From contig NZ_JADYUH010000007.1 in assembly GCF_021531665.1 (NCBI RefSeq), forward strand, positions 1 through 63,644: a stretch of 63,644 nt of DNA, written 5' to 3'. The translations under genes were made by a program, and so were the position numbers. This DNA comes from Prevotellamassilia timonensis (GTDB taxonomy: Bacteria > Bacteroidota > Bacteroidia > Bacteroidales > Bacteroidaceae). The notes beneath the pieces were generated by a model, which ran no database searches, was not told the origin of the DNA, and saw only the letters and a list, made by a program, of their open reading frames with translations. Positions 44,286 to 53,304 of the stretch are shown here, one piece after another (position 1 is the stretch's first letter; the number at the start of each line of letters is the position of its first letter).

Positions 44286-45073
44286 AAGCTGAAAATTTTG
44301 AGGTGAGAACGCGGAATGACCTGCAGGCGTCCGAACCAACGCCAACAGCCCCACAGACAAGCCACGGTCGCCAGGAGTTCAAGGAAAATGAAAAACGAAG
44401 AAAAAGCAACCACGACGTCGTCAGTGACAAGGCGCGTCTGGGGATGCAAACCGACATAGACGCCCATCAGGAAGACAAAACCCGTGAAAAGCAAAAAGAG
44501 AATGCACTGCGTCTGGACAAAAGAGTGCTTGCGAAAACAAACGCTGCCCAAAAGATTGGCGGAACAAACAAAAAGAAAATTGGTGACGGTGCCAACCTGG
44601 GAAATCACGCCCAAAGCATTGATGTGACCCTCGACATGAGGAAGCCGGAAAAAGGACTCGAAACTCTCAACGAGAGCGCCCCAAGGACTCACCACCTCAA
44701 AGTCAAAGAAGGTGAGCAAAAGAACAAGAAGACGCTCTGCCACAGTGAAACTCAACAAGATGGCGAGACCGGCGCCCAGCGTGTGCAACAAAATGCGCAC
44801 CCCAAACTTGGCACGAAGAGAAGCCGGCAACATGAAGAAGGAAATGCGCCCCTGCTTCGTGCGAAGACAAGAGAATGTCTGAGAAATTGAATAGACAAAG
44901 AAAAGCCCGGACAAAAGAATGGTGAGGAAAGCGCCCAGCAAACCGTCGCGCCCGTCGGACACCATCCAGGCGAAGAGAAGAGCCACGCTGAAAGCAACCA
45001 TCATGCCGCCGCAGATGAGAAGCCCTTTGCGCCATTGGCTCAGAAGTTCGTGGAGGAAAAGATGACGTGTCAT
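44282..45073 (-). CDS. Multi-pass membrane protein, ABC permease-like (second)
   Basis: 263 residues with about six membrane helices. Residues around 78-90 carry RISFFMLPAS, shared with the next gene's product (RLKFFMLPAS), showing the two are paralogues. With the ATPase and GntR regulator they resemble ABC-2-type permeases of YtrA-controlled exporters; I cannot place them in a named family with certainty. Confidence 0.7.
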   Translation of the reverse strand: MTRHLFLHELLSQWRKGLLICGGMMVAFSVALLFAWMVSDGRDGLLGAFLTILLSGLFFVYSISQTFSCLRTKQGRISFFMLPASLRAKFGVRILLHTLGAGLAILLSFTVAERLLVLLLTFFDFEVVSPWGALVESFESFFRLPHVEGHINALGVISQVGTVTNFLFVCSANLLGSVCFRKHSFVQTQCILFLLFTGFVFLMGVYVGLHPQTRLVTDDVVVAFSSFFIFLELLATVACLWGCWRWFGRLQVIPRSHLKIFSL

Positions 45074-45156
45074 GAGGAAAAGAATGTGAGATTTTTGCAA
45101 AAATGAAAACGCAAAAAGAGAAGATTCCGAAAAGGGAGAAAAGGGAAAACGGTTCT

Positions 45157-45966
45157 TCACTGAACTTGCTTGTGACAGAAAAGCCAGGGAATCAAGCTCA
45201 AAAGGAACAGGGTGAGAAGTCCAAGAAAGACGGTCGCAAACAATTCAAAGGCGTCCGCGTGACAGTTCAGCCACACAGTGACGAAGTCCACCGAGGAAGC
45301 CACCCAAGACAGCGTGAAGAGGATAAAGAAAAGAAGAACGTTGGTGAAAACAAAGGCGCGACGACGGAAAATCAAACCGCCCGCCACCTGACACAGCCAA
45401 ACGATGAGCAAACCAAACACAATGTCCAAACCACTGTAAAGGGAGGAAAGATTGCCTTGGAAACCGTCTGAAAAATAGGTTGCAAAAACTTGCCAACCCT
45501 GGCGACACATCTCGCCAACGGCTGAGAAGGAAAAACCACTGCTCACGCCCAACACGGCAAGCACTCCCACGCGAAGCAGATCTGCCAAGAAGTAGGCGAC
45601 AAGAGGCCAAGCCACACCAAATAATAAGACCACAACAAAACGAGAAGCCATCTTCTCCAAATTGGAGGCGGGCAACATGAAAAACTTCAGTCGGGAGTCT
45701 TTCGTGGAAAGGTTGGTGAACATCATGCTGCTTGCAACCAACACATAGAGCACCGTCAGAACCAAACAGTAGCGCGAAGCGGAAAAAGCGAGCACGTCTT
45801 CCAACACTTCCAACGAAATGTCAGGGGGATTGACCAGCTTCCAATAGATGCCGACAAAACCAAAGAAATAGCCCAGGAAAATGCCAAGCATGGCGGGAAG
45901 GTAGCGATTCAATCGGATGTCAAGGCGCAGGAGTTGTGCGAACCTTTGAAAACTGAATTGTTTCAT
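45157..45966 (-). CDS. Multi-pass membrane protein, ABC permease-like (first)
   Basis: 269 residues, about six membrane helices, with TKDSRLKFFMLPASNLEKMASRF after the third, parallel to its neighbour. Starts 36 bases after the ATPase gene stop. Likely the membrane half of an ABC transporter with the ATPase gene upstream; the two permease-like proteins may pair. Start at 45966 chosen (MKQFSFQRFAQLLRL); the open frame extends slightly further. Confidence 0.72.
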   Translation of the reverse strand: MKQFSFQRFAQLLRLDIRLNRYLPAMLGIFLGYFFGFVGIYWKLVNPPDISLEVLEDVLAFSASRYCLVLTVLYVLVASSMMFTNLSTKDSRLKFFMLPASNLEKMASRFVVVLLFGVAWPLVAYFLADLLRVGVLAVLGVSSGFSFSAVGEMCRQGWQVFATYFSDGFQGNLSSLYSGLDIVFGLLIVWLCQVAGGLIFRRRAFVFTNVLLFFILFTLSWVASSVDFVTVWLNCHADAFELFATVFLGLLTLFLLSLIPWLFCHKQVQ

Positions 45967-46002
45967 TTTGAGGAAAATTGAATGAGACAAATGAAAACAG
46001 CA

Positions 46003-46836
46003 TCACTTCAAACTCTCCGGCAGACTGCCTGACTCGGCACAACAGAAGAGCAGTTCGAGATTCACGGGCGTTTCATCGTCGGGGTTCGTGTTGGGAACGA
46101 GCACGGCGTTACCGGCTAAACTGGGCTGCACATAAAGCGCATCTTCCAACGACTCGCTCATGGAACGCTGCTCACAACGCACGGCAGCACTGATTTCGCT
46201 CATACTGCGATTCAAAAGAACCAACGACCCTTCAATCATAACGACGTGGTCCAACAACATCTCGACGTCACGAACCTGGTGGGTGGAAATGATGACGGCT
46301 TGCTCATCGGAGATGTGCTGCGCAACAATCTTGCGGAAAATGCTCTTGGAAGGAATGTCCAAACCGTTGGTCGGTTCGTCCATGATGAGAAGGCGGGTGC
46401 GGGTGGCAAGTGCAAAACTCATGAAAGCCTTCTTCTTCTGACCCATGGAAAGAGAACCGAGATTCAACGTGGCAGGCAGTTCAAACGCTTCAAGACAACG
46501 CTGAAGAATCGCGGCGTCAAAGCGAGGATAGAAAGGAGCATTGAGTTTCACATAGGTCTCCATGGTCACATTCGGAAGTTCAAACTCTTCGGGAACAAGA
46601 AAAATGTCTTGCAAAACTTCGGGAAGGCGCAGCTTGACATCCTTGCCGTCAAACGTGACGCTGCCCGACGTCGGACGAAGCAAGCCGCAGATGAGATAGA
46701 GCAAAGTGCTCTTGCCGGTTCCGTTCTTTCCGAGAAGACCGTAGATGTGACCGGGTTCGAACGAAAGGCTGAAATCGTGAAACACTTCGGCGCGGCGTTT
46801 GCCGTAACTGAAGGAGATGTTTTCTATCTGTAACAT
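46003..46836 (-). CDS. ABC transporter ATP-binding protein
   Basis: 277 residues with Walker A GLLGKNGTGKST, Q-loop in VPEEFELPNV, signature LSMGQKKKAF, Walker B LLIMDEPTNGLD and switch His in ISTHQVRDVE. First gene of a minus-strand operon: ATPase, two paralogous membrane proteins, GntR regulator, TonB-type receptor. Start at 46836 gives MLQIENISFSYGKRR; an open frame continues upstream across the promoter and is not used. Confidence 0.93.
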   Translation of the reverse strand: MLQIENISFSYGKRRAEVFHDFSLSFEPGHIYGLLGKNGTGKSTLLYLICGLLRPTSGSVTFDGKDVKLRLPEVLQDIFLVPEEFELPNVTMETYVKLNAPFYPRFDAAILQRCLEAFELPATLNLGSLSMGQKKKAFMSFALATRTRLLIMDEPTNGLDIPSKSIFRKIVAQHISDEQAVIISTHQVRDVEMLLDHVVMIEGSLVLLNRSMSEISAAVRCEQRSMSESLEDALYVQPSLAGNAVLVPNTNPDDETPVNLELLFCCAESGSLPESLK

Positions 46837-46905
46837 CGTGTCTTTTTGGTTTATTGGTTGATGAATCTTGATAAAAAGCCCGCCGTCGCGCGATAGGCGA
46901 ACCAC

Positions 46906-46936
46906 TGTACTACTTAAATAGTACACTGCAAAAGTA
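46906..46936 (-). promoter_or_regulatory. Promoter and GntR-type operator of the ABC/receptor operon
   Basis: TGTACTACTTAAATAGTACA (46906-46925) is a perfect inverted repeat of 7-bp arms with 6-base centre, the kind of palindrome bound by YtrA-type GntR dimers. On the minus strand a perfect -7 box TACTTTTG (46936-46929) precedes it by 3 bases, so the expected start of transcription lies inside the palindrome. A TTGG at the right distance upstream may be the -33 element. Bound repressor would block initiation. Confidence 0.75.
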
Positions 46937-47054
46937 GAGGCTTCCAAATTACCAACCAAGAAAAACGCGAAGAAATTTCATTTTTCCCTCATTTTTTCTC
47001 AGACCAAGGGTCGAAGCCTGAAATTTGCACCCTCAAGAACGGGCTGAAGCGTAC

Positions 47055-47100
47055 TAAAAAAAGGAGGCGCAGCGAAACACTGCACCTCCCAAAACAAAAA
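47055..47100 (-). terminator. Rho-independent terminator after the metal-efflux operon
   Basis: GGAGGCGCAG (47063-47072) pairs with CTGCACCTCC (47080-47089) with one mismatch; on the minus strand the stem is followed by a run of seven T. It lies about 85 bases past the stop of the fused efflux gene. Confidence 0.85.
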
Positions 47101-47183
47101 CACGTTTCAGTGATTTCAACAGACCAAACGCTCGGCACGACCCACGCGCCGCAGCGCGGTGCGAAGCGTGCTTCACAGAAATC

Positions 47184-50100
47184 TCAGAAAGACGATTCGG
47201 ACAGCAAAACGGCAAGGTCGGAGGCGGCGAGCTGGGCATCGCGCTCCGCTTCCAATTGTGCGGTGACGGCGGAATCGTAGAACGTGACTTCCAACAGGCA
47301 GTCCGTCAGCGAGAGCTGCCCCTCTTCGTAGGCGCGGCGCACCTTCGCCACACCTTCCGAGCGGAATTGCTCCGCCGTGAGTTCCTCCGCCGTTTCCCAA
47401 AGCGAGCGCGCTTCTTCCCACGAACGCGTCACGTCCCGGCGAAGGCGAATCTCGGTCGCCTCCATGTCCGTCCGAACAGCCTCGGCTGCCAGCCGGCGCG
47501 AACGACTCTCGGCGCGTCCCCTGCCCCAAAGCGGAATGGTGACGCCGAGGCTGACGCCACTGTAGCGCACCTCGCGAGTGTATTCTCCGGCAAAGCCGAC
47601 GGAAAACGTCGGGCGATTCAGCACCTTTGAAAGACGATGCTCGCTTTCCGCCAAAGCCACCTCCCGCTTCGCCTTCAGCACGGCGGGATGCACGGCGGCA
47701 GCCTGCTCCACGACGGGAAGAGTTGGAAGGGCGGCGAGCGCATAGGTCGTGTCACGGAAGCACACCTCCGCGCCGTCTGCCAGTTGCGAAAGTTGCGCCA
47801 TGACGTCACGGCGTTGCGCTTCCTGCCGTTTCAGTTCTGTCTGTGCCATGAGCAATTGTAAGCGTGCCTTTGACACTTCCTGCGAGGTGGCTTCGCCGAG
47901 TGCTTTTCTGCGCATCGCGTGTTGGAGAATGCCATCCGCGGTTTTCACACGGTTCTGCAGTTCGGAGCAGAAACGATTCAGAAAAACTGCTTCGACCATG
48001 AGGCGACGCGCTTGGCAGTGAAGGTCGTAGCGGGTCAGCACATAGTCTCCCCAAGCCACGCTGTCGGCTGCCTGAGCCACCTTCCGGCGCCGCCCGGTCA
48101 GCATACCCCAATCCAAACTCTGGGACACGTTCACGTTCGTCCGCGCCGGAGTTCCCTTGGGAGAGCCGGCAAAATGAGCCACCTCTGCCTCGGGGTCATC
48201 CCATCGCACCTCGGCATCACTGGCGGCGCGACCTGCCTGAAGTTTGGAGCGCGCGGCACGAAGAGTGGGACTCTCGCGCTCAATCGTGTGCCACAAATCG
48301 GTGCTCTGGGCGGGAGAAGACAAAGGAATGAAAAACAAAAGGAAAAAGAGAGAAGTCTGTTTCATGAACGGAAGTCTGAGAGAGTGACGAGGTTTCCGCC
48401 GAGGCTGCGGACAGAACAAGGCGGGAATGAGAATGAGATTAAGCAGCGTGCCGGTCAGTAAGCCACCGAGAATCACACACGCCATGGGGCTTTGAATCTC
48501 GTTGCCCGGCAGGTCTCCACCGAGAGCCAGCGGGATGAGCGCCAAAGCGGAAGTCAGCGCGGTCATGAGAATCGGTTGCAGGCGGTCGGCAGAGGCTTCC
48601 ACCACCATGCGACGCGTCAAAGCGCGCCCGGCGGAGAGAGAACGATAGCGCTCCACGAGCAACATGCCGCCGCGGGTGGCGATGCCGAAGAGGGAGACAA
48701 ATCCGATGAGGGCAGGGATGCTGAGGACCTGTCCGGTCACCAGCAACGTCACGACGCCGCCCAGCAACGCCAGCGGAAGACCCAGCATCACGATGGAGGC
48801 GTGGCGCCAAGAACGGAACTGACCGAAGAGCAAGAGAAATATGATTCCGACACTTGCCGCGGACAGCCAGGACAACAGAGCGGAGGCACGTGCCTCGCTC
48901 TCAAATTGTCCGCCGAACTCAATCTGATAGCCTTCGGGAAGTTTGACCTTCTCTGCCACCGCGGCTTTCATTGCGTCCACCGTCTGACGGACATCGTCGG
49001 CGGTGACATTGGCAGAAACAACCACTTTGCGCCGGGCATTCTCGCGGGAAATACTGTGAGGACCGGAGGTCAAAACCACGTCAGCCACATCCGAAAGCGG
49101 GACGGTCGTTCCGTCGGGACAGCTGACGGGCAAACGGCGGATGTCCTCCACGCTCCTTTCACCGCTGCCGGCGAAACGAAGCGTGAGGTCACTCGGGAAA
49201 CCGTCTTCTTGGACGGAACCGACGCGCAGACCACCGAGGGAAGCCTCCACATGCTCCGAGAAAGCTGGGAGTGTGATGCCACGGGCGGCGAGGAGCGTGC
49301 GACGAGGACGAATGTCAATCTGCGGGCGCTCCACTTGTTGCTCGACGTTCAAGTCGGCAATACCTTCAATACCCGAGAGGGCATTTTTCACCTGCAGTCC
49401 GAGCGAATGAAGACGTGGGAGTTCCGGACCAAAAATCTTTATCGCCACACCGGCTTTCGTGCCGGACAGCATGGCATCAATGCGATGGGAAACGGGCTGC
49501 CCGATTTCCACATTGACGCCGGAGAAGACTTCAAGGCGGTGACGAATGTCCGCCACGAGTTCTTCTTTGCTGCGGTCTGAAAGTTCGAAAGGCACTTCCA
49601 GTTCAGAAACGTTCACGCCAAGCGCATGCTCGTCGAGTTCGGCACGCCCGGTTTTTCGTGCCGTGTGTTTCACCTCAGGAATCTGAAGCAAAATTTCTTC
49701 GGCACGCCGACCGATGCAGTCGGTCTCTTCAAGCGTCGTGCCGGGCAAAGCACTGAGATTGATGGTGAAAGAACCTTCGTTGAAAGGAGGAAGGAAGGAG
49801 CGACCGAGACTAAACCCGAGGACAATGGTCAGCAAAGACAACACAACGGTCATTGCCCAAATTCCTTCCTTGGGGAGGCGAAGCACACGCCAAAGCACAC
49901 GACGATAGGTTTGCTGCAAAGCCACCACCCAGCGCGGCTCGCAAGTCTCGCGGTCGGGATTCAACAAGTAGGAACTCAAAACGGGCGTCAGTGTCAGCGC
50001 AATGAGCGTCGAGGCAAAAAGGCTGACGATGAAACTGATGCCCAAAGGCTCGAGCATCCTTCCCTCCATGCCGCCCAGGAAAAAGAGAGGAATAAAACTG

Positions 50101-51461
50101 ACGATGATGATGAGCGTGGAGTTGAAAACGGGCATACGAACCTCTTTCGAAGCCTCAAAAACCACTTCCAACCGAGAGCGACGCGACGCCTCCGGCAAAC
50201 GCGCATTTTGACGAAGCCGCTTGAAAACATTTTCTACGTCCACAATCGCGTCATCCACCAAAGACCCGATGGCAATCGCCATGCCACCGACGGACATCGT
50301 GTTCACTGTCAGCCCCATGAGTTTCAGTACGAGCAAGGTGACCAGCAAAGAGAGCGGGATGGTCACGAGCGAGATGAAGGTCGTGCGCGGATTCATCAAA
50401 AAGACGAAAAGCACGAGCACGACAAAGATGCCGCCTTCGAGCAGTGACTTTTGAATGTTACCGATGGAGGCATCAATGAAATCCTGCTGGCGATAGAGCC
50501 GGGTGTGGAAAGTGACGGAGGCGGGAACACTGCGCTTCATGTCTTCCACGGCAGCATCAAGTTTTGCGGTCAATTCGCGGGTGTCGATGCCGGGCTGTTT
50601 GGTGACGGTGAGAATGACCGCAGGCTTACCCTCGACCGAGGCGCAGCCCATGGCGGGTTCGCGCGCACCGACTTTCACCTCTGCCACATCGCCAAGCGTG
50701 ACGCCGGGAGCGGCACCGCTGAGGGCTGCCTGCTTCAGTTCTTCGGGATTACGCGTCGAGAGAACACCGCGAACGACATATTCATTCCCAAATTCTTCCA
50801 TCGTTCCGCCGGGAGCGTTGAGCGTCATCTCGCGAACGGAAGAAATCACATCGGAGAGCGTCACACGATGCTGCGACAAAAGTTCGGGGTGCACAAGAAT
50901 TTGATATTCCCGCACGCCACCGCCGATGACAGCGACCTGTGCCACGCCGCCCAAAGAGAGGAGGTGGGGGCGAAGGGTTCTATCTGCAAGGTTCCGAAGT
51001 TCAAAGGCAGAGAGGGAGTCGGAAGTGAGACCAACGAACAGCACTTCGCCCATGATGCTGGACTGCGGACCTATCACGGGAGAAGAAACACCGGAAGGCA
51101 GTTCTCCGGCGACGGTTGTCAATTTCTCCGAAACAATCTGTCGAGCACGGAAAATGTCAAAGCCCCAATCGAACTCGACCCAGACGACGGAGAAGCCGGA
51201 CGTCGAGGAGGAACGAACGCGCCGTACTCCTGTCGCACCGTTCACGGACGTCTCGACGGGAAACGTGACAAGACGCTCCACTTCCTCTGCCGCCATGCCT
51301 CGTGCCTCGGTCATCACAACGACGGTGGGGGCGGTCAAATCCGGGAAAACATCCACTTCCATCTCCCTTGCCGTCCAAGTGCCCGCCACAATCAGCAGAA
51401 CGGAAAAGAAAAGAATCAACGGGCGATTGCGAAGAGAAAAAGATATGATTTTGTTCAGCAT
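47184..51461 (-). CDS. CusA/CzcA-type RND metal efflux pump fused in frame to a TolC-like protein
   Basis: 1425 residues in one open frame. Residues 1-1032 are a heavy-metal RND pump: 12 membrane helices, proton-relay acids in AIGSLVDDAIVDVENVF, and the HME signature SHRIDAMLSGTKAGVAIKIFG. Residues 1033-1425 begin with a typical signal peptide (MKQTSLFFLLFFIPLSSPAQ) and form an outer-membrane efflux protein with long coiled coils. RND-TolC fusions of this size are known in Bacteroidetes. Met1033 (ATG at 48363-48365) is also a plausible separate start, so both a fusion and a free TolC protein are possible. The adaptor gene lies 45 bases upstream. Confidence 0.9.
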   Translation of the reverse strand: MLNKIISFSLRNRPLILFFSVLLIVAGTWTAREMEVDVFPDLTAPTVVVMTEARGMAAEEVERLVTFPVETSVNGATGVRRVRSSSTSGFSVVWVEFDWGFDIFRARQIVSEKLTTVAGELPSGVSSPVIGPQSSIMGEVLFVGLTSDSLSAFELRNLADRTLRPHLLSLGGVAQVAVIGGGVREYQILVHPELLSQHRVTLSDVISSVREMTLNAPGGTMEEFGNEYVVRGVLSTRNPEELKQAALSGAAPGVTLGDVAEVKVGAREPAMGCASVEGKPAVILTVTKQPGIDTRELTAKLDAAVEDMKRSVPASVTFHTRLYRQQDFIDASIGNIQKSLLEGGIFVVLVLFVFLMNPRTTFISLVTIPLSLLVTLLVLKLMGLTVNTMSVGGMAIAIGSLVDDAIVDVENVFKRLRQNARLPEASRRSRLEVVFEASKEVRMPVFNSTLIIIVSFIPLFFLGGMEGRMLEPLGISFIVSLFASTLIALTLTPVLSSYLLNPDRETCEPRWVVALQQTYRRVLWRVLRLPKEGIWAMTVVLSLLTIVLGFSLGRSFLPPFNEGSFTINLSALPGTTLEETDCIGRRAEEILLQIPEVKHTARKTGRAELDEHALGVNVSELEVPFELSDRSKEELVADIRHRLEVFSGVNVEIGQPVSHRIDAMLSGTKAGVAIKIFGPELPRLHSLGLQVKNALSGIEGIADLNVEQQVERPQIDIRPRRTLLAARGITLPAFSEHVEASLGGLRVGSVQEDGFPSDLTLRFAGSGERSVEDIRRLPVSCPDGTTVPLSDVADVVLTSGPHSISRENARRKVVVSANVTADDVRQTVDAMKAAVAEKVKLPEGYQIEFGGQFESEARASALLSWLSAASVGIIFLLLFGQFRSWRHASIVMLGLPLALLGGVVTLLVTGQVLSIPALIGFVSLFGIATRGGMLLVERYRSLSAGRALTRRMVVEASADRLQPILMTALTSALALIPLALGGDLPGNEIQSPMACVILGGLLTGTLLNLILIPALFCPQPRRKPRHSLRLPFMKQTSLFFLLFFIPLSSPAQSTDLWHTIERESPTLRAARSKLQAGRAASDAEVRWDDPEAEVAHFAGSPKGTPARTNVNVSQSLDWGMLTGRRRKVAQAADSVAWGDYVLTRYDLHCQARRLMVEAVFLNRFCSELQNRVKTADGILQHAMRRKALGEATSQEVSKARLQLLMAQTELKRQEAQRRDVMAQLSQLADGAEVCFRDTTYALAALPTLPVVEQAAAVHPAVLKAKREVALAESEHRLSKVLNRPTFSVGFAGEYTREVRYSGVSLGVTIPLWGRGRAESRSRRLAAEAVRTDMEATEIRLRRDVTRSWEEARSLWETAEELTAEQFRSEGVAKVRRAYEEGQLSLTDCLLEVTFYDSAVTAQLEAERDAQLAASDLAVLLSESSF

Positions 51462-51506
51462 GAGTTTCTGGATTTACGTTATACCACATATTCTTTTTCT
51501 CCGACG

Positions 51507-52646
51507 TCAATGACTGTGTCCCGCGGGAACGGCGCCCGCATTTTCAGCCATGCGGAGTCGTGAGGCACCCGCCGTGACCACCTTCTCGCCACTTTTCAGT
51601 CCGTCGGTGATTTCGGTGCGCAGTCCGTCGGTCGCACCCACCTTCACTTCGCGACGGGAAAACGCGCCGGCATGAAGTTGGACATACACAAAGAACAGAC
51701 CTTGCGCCTCAACCAACGCAGCGTTCGGAACGGTGAGGACATTGCCGCGCTCGTTGCCTTTCAGATAGACCTGCGCCGCGGTGCCCGACACAATGTCGCC
51801 GCTGTTGTCAAAACTGAAAGTGACGGGGACGCAGTTTGCGGCGGAAGCATCGGCAGAACTGCCGCGCGCCACCAATTTTCCGTTGAGCGCGTCGAGCGAA
51901 CGAGCCTCACGGTCGGACGAAAGGCGGAACGAGGCGGTGCGCACGGAGGAAAGAAAAGCGGAATGACGAAGCGGCACGTCGGCACGCAAAAGGAGGCGGC
52001 GGTCCTGACTGATAACTGCCAACGGCTGACCGAGTTCGACGTAGGCGCCGGGCTGCACGAGCAACGATTTGACGAAGCCTGCCATCGGAGCACCGACACT
52101 GCGCGAGCGAGTGGCACCGCCGAATCCGGCAACAGTGGACGCTGCCTGGCTGTGACGTCGGCGGGCTTCTTCCACTGCGCTGCGCGAGATGAGATCCTCG
52201 CGGAAGAGTTTCTCAGCACGCTCCAACGCCTGCTCCGCCGCCAACAGTTCGGCACGGGCAACACCGACCGGGTTACCATCACCGAGCCGCGAGGCGTCGA
52301 TGTGGAACAGCGGCTGACCCACCTTGACAGTGCTGCCCTCGGTCAGCGAAGAAGTCAGCGAAACGATGCCGGCGAGGGTGGCACAGACTGTTTGTTCGCC
52401 GCCTGTGGTCGGCATCACTTTACCGGCGACTTCAATCACTTCGGCAAAGGAGCCGGGGCACACGGTTTCAGTTTGAATGCCAGCCTCAGCGAGTTGGGCG
52501 GAGGAAAGAAGAATCTCATCGTCGGCGTGAGTTTCTGCTTTTGGGGCATGGTCATGGCTGCCATGCTCGTCATGCGAAGAGGCATGGCAAGACCACAAGA
52601 GCGGAGCGGTCATCAGAACCGCCGCCCAAAGGAAAGGAAATTTCAT
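51507..52646 (-). CDS. CusB/CzcB-type efflux periplasmic adaptor, His-rich lipoprotein
   Basis: 379 residues. Signal sequence ends at LLWSC, giving lipid-modified Cys20, followed by a His/Asp-rich metal-binding stretch (HDEHGSHDHAPKAETHADDE). Then barrel-sandwich and hairpin parts (LAGIVSLTSSLTEGSTVKVGQPLFHID ... AEQALERAEKLFREDLISRSAVEEARRRH) and a C-terminal MP domain (VTAGASRLRMAENAG). Links the RND pump to the outer-membrane channel; the His-rich tail suggests divalent or copper/silver ions. Confidence 0.92.
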   Translation of the reverse strand: MKFPFLWAAVLMTAPLLWSCHASSHDEHGSHDHAPKAETHADDEILLSSAQLAEAGIQTETVCPGSFAEVIEVAGKVMPTTGGEQTVCATLAGIVSLTSSLTEGSTVKVGQPLFHIDASRLGDGNPVGVARAELLAAEQALERAEKLFREDLISRSAVEEARRRHSQAASTVAGFGGATRSRSVGAPMAGFVKSLLVQPGAYVELGQPLAVISQDRRLLLRADVPLRHSAFLSSVRTASFRLSSDREARSLDALNGKLVARGSSADASAANCVPVTFSFDNSGDIVSGTAAQVYLKGNERGNVLTVPNAALVEAQGLFFVYVQLHAGAFSRREVKVGATDGLRTEITDGLKSGEKVVTAGASRLRMAENAGAVPAGHSH

Positions 52647-52682
52647 GGGAAGGGAAATTAGGGTTGAAAAATGTGGGTTCTT

Positions 52683-53093
52683 TCAGGACAAACACATTCC
52701 AACCGGCGGACCGCGACGCGACGACGGAGCGCCAAGGGGAGTTGACAAGGAAGAAGGAGTCTGCCACTCCCGAGGAGCAGACACATATAATAATATAGGA
52801 AGCGGCACGTGCACGCTCTCTCCGACCAGACAAAAAGGAGGCAAAGGTGTCGGCGCGGGAGTGAACGACTGGCGCTGAGCCGTGGGCTGCATCTTCCAAA
52901 CCGCTTGGTGATGACAGGGAACGGTTTCCCCGCCATGGGAAGTGTGCTCATCGAGAAAACTTCCGTCCTCTTCGCACCATTCAAGGGCGAAACACGTGCC
53001 TCCTTCCGCATGATGGTGATGCGGAAACACAACGACCAGCAATAAGAGCAGGGCGGCGAAAAAGGGAAGGAAGTGAAAGCGATGCGGTTTCAT
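52683..53093 (-). CDS. DUF6769-type His/Cys-rich exported protein
   Basis: 136 residues starting MKPHRFHFLPFFAALLLLLVV, a membrane helix or signal anchor, followed by FPHHHHAEGGTCF, CEEDGS, EHTSHGG and CHHQ. Small proteins with a PHHHH motif after the first helix and scattered Cys/His occur upstream of CusB-like genes in Bacteroidetes (DUF6769); probably a periplasmic metal binder (inference). First gene of the efflux operon. The -7 box lies 6 bases before the ATG, so the mRNA may be leaderless. Confidence 0.75.
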   Translation of the reverse strand: MKPHRFHFLPFFAALLLLLVVVFPHHHHAEGGTCFALEWCEEDGSFLDEHTSHGGETVPCHHQAVWKMQPTAQRQSFTPAPTPLPPFCLVGESVHVPLPILLYVSAPREWQTPSSLSTPLGAPSSRRGPPVGMCLS

Positions 53094-53099
53094 TGACGG

Positions 53100-53107
53100 C
53101 GAAGATA
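53100..53107 (-). promoter_or_regulatory. Metal-efflux operon promoter giving a leaderless mRNA
   Basis: TATCTTCG on the minus strand, a TAnnTTCG -7 box, separated from the DUF6769 ATG by only 6 bases (CCGTCA). With transcription usually starting about 7 bases after this box, the message would begin at or next to the start codon. Confidence 0.55.
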
Positions 53108-53223
53108 GGACTTTTTGCTGCGAAAAAGCGGAACCGCGCGAAGAAACAGCGCTTTTTTGCGGTGTTTTAACGTTGAGGCACAGTTGAACGGGATTTTGTG
53201 CCCGCTGTTCAGGACAAAAGCCG

Positions 53224-53231
53224 TAACTTCG
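53224..53231 (+). promoter_or_regulatory. Likely DPP7 promoter, -7 box
   Basis: TAACTTCG, TAnnTTCG type, 73 bases before the peptidase ATG. Divergent to the efflux promoter at 53100-53107. Confidence 0.5.
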
Positions 53232-53304
53232 CGCCCGAAAAATAATTCTACGAAGACACTGCAGATTCTTCGACACTACACATTATTATTTATATATACG
53301 CAAA

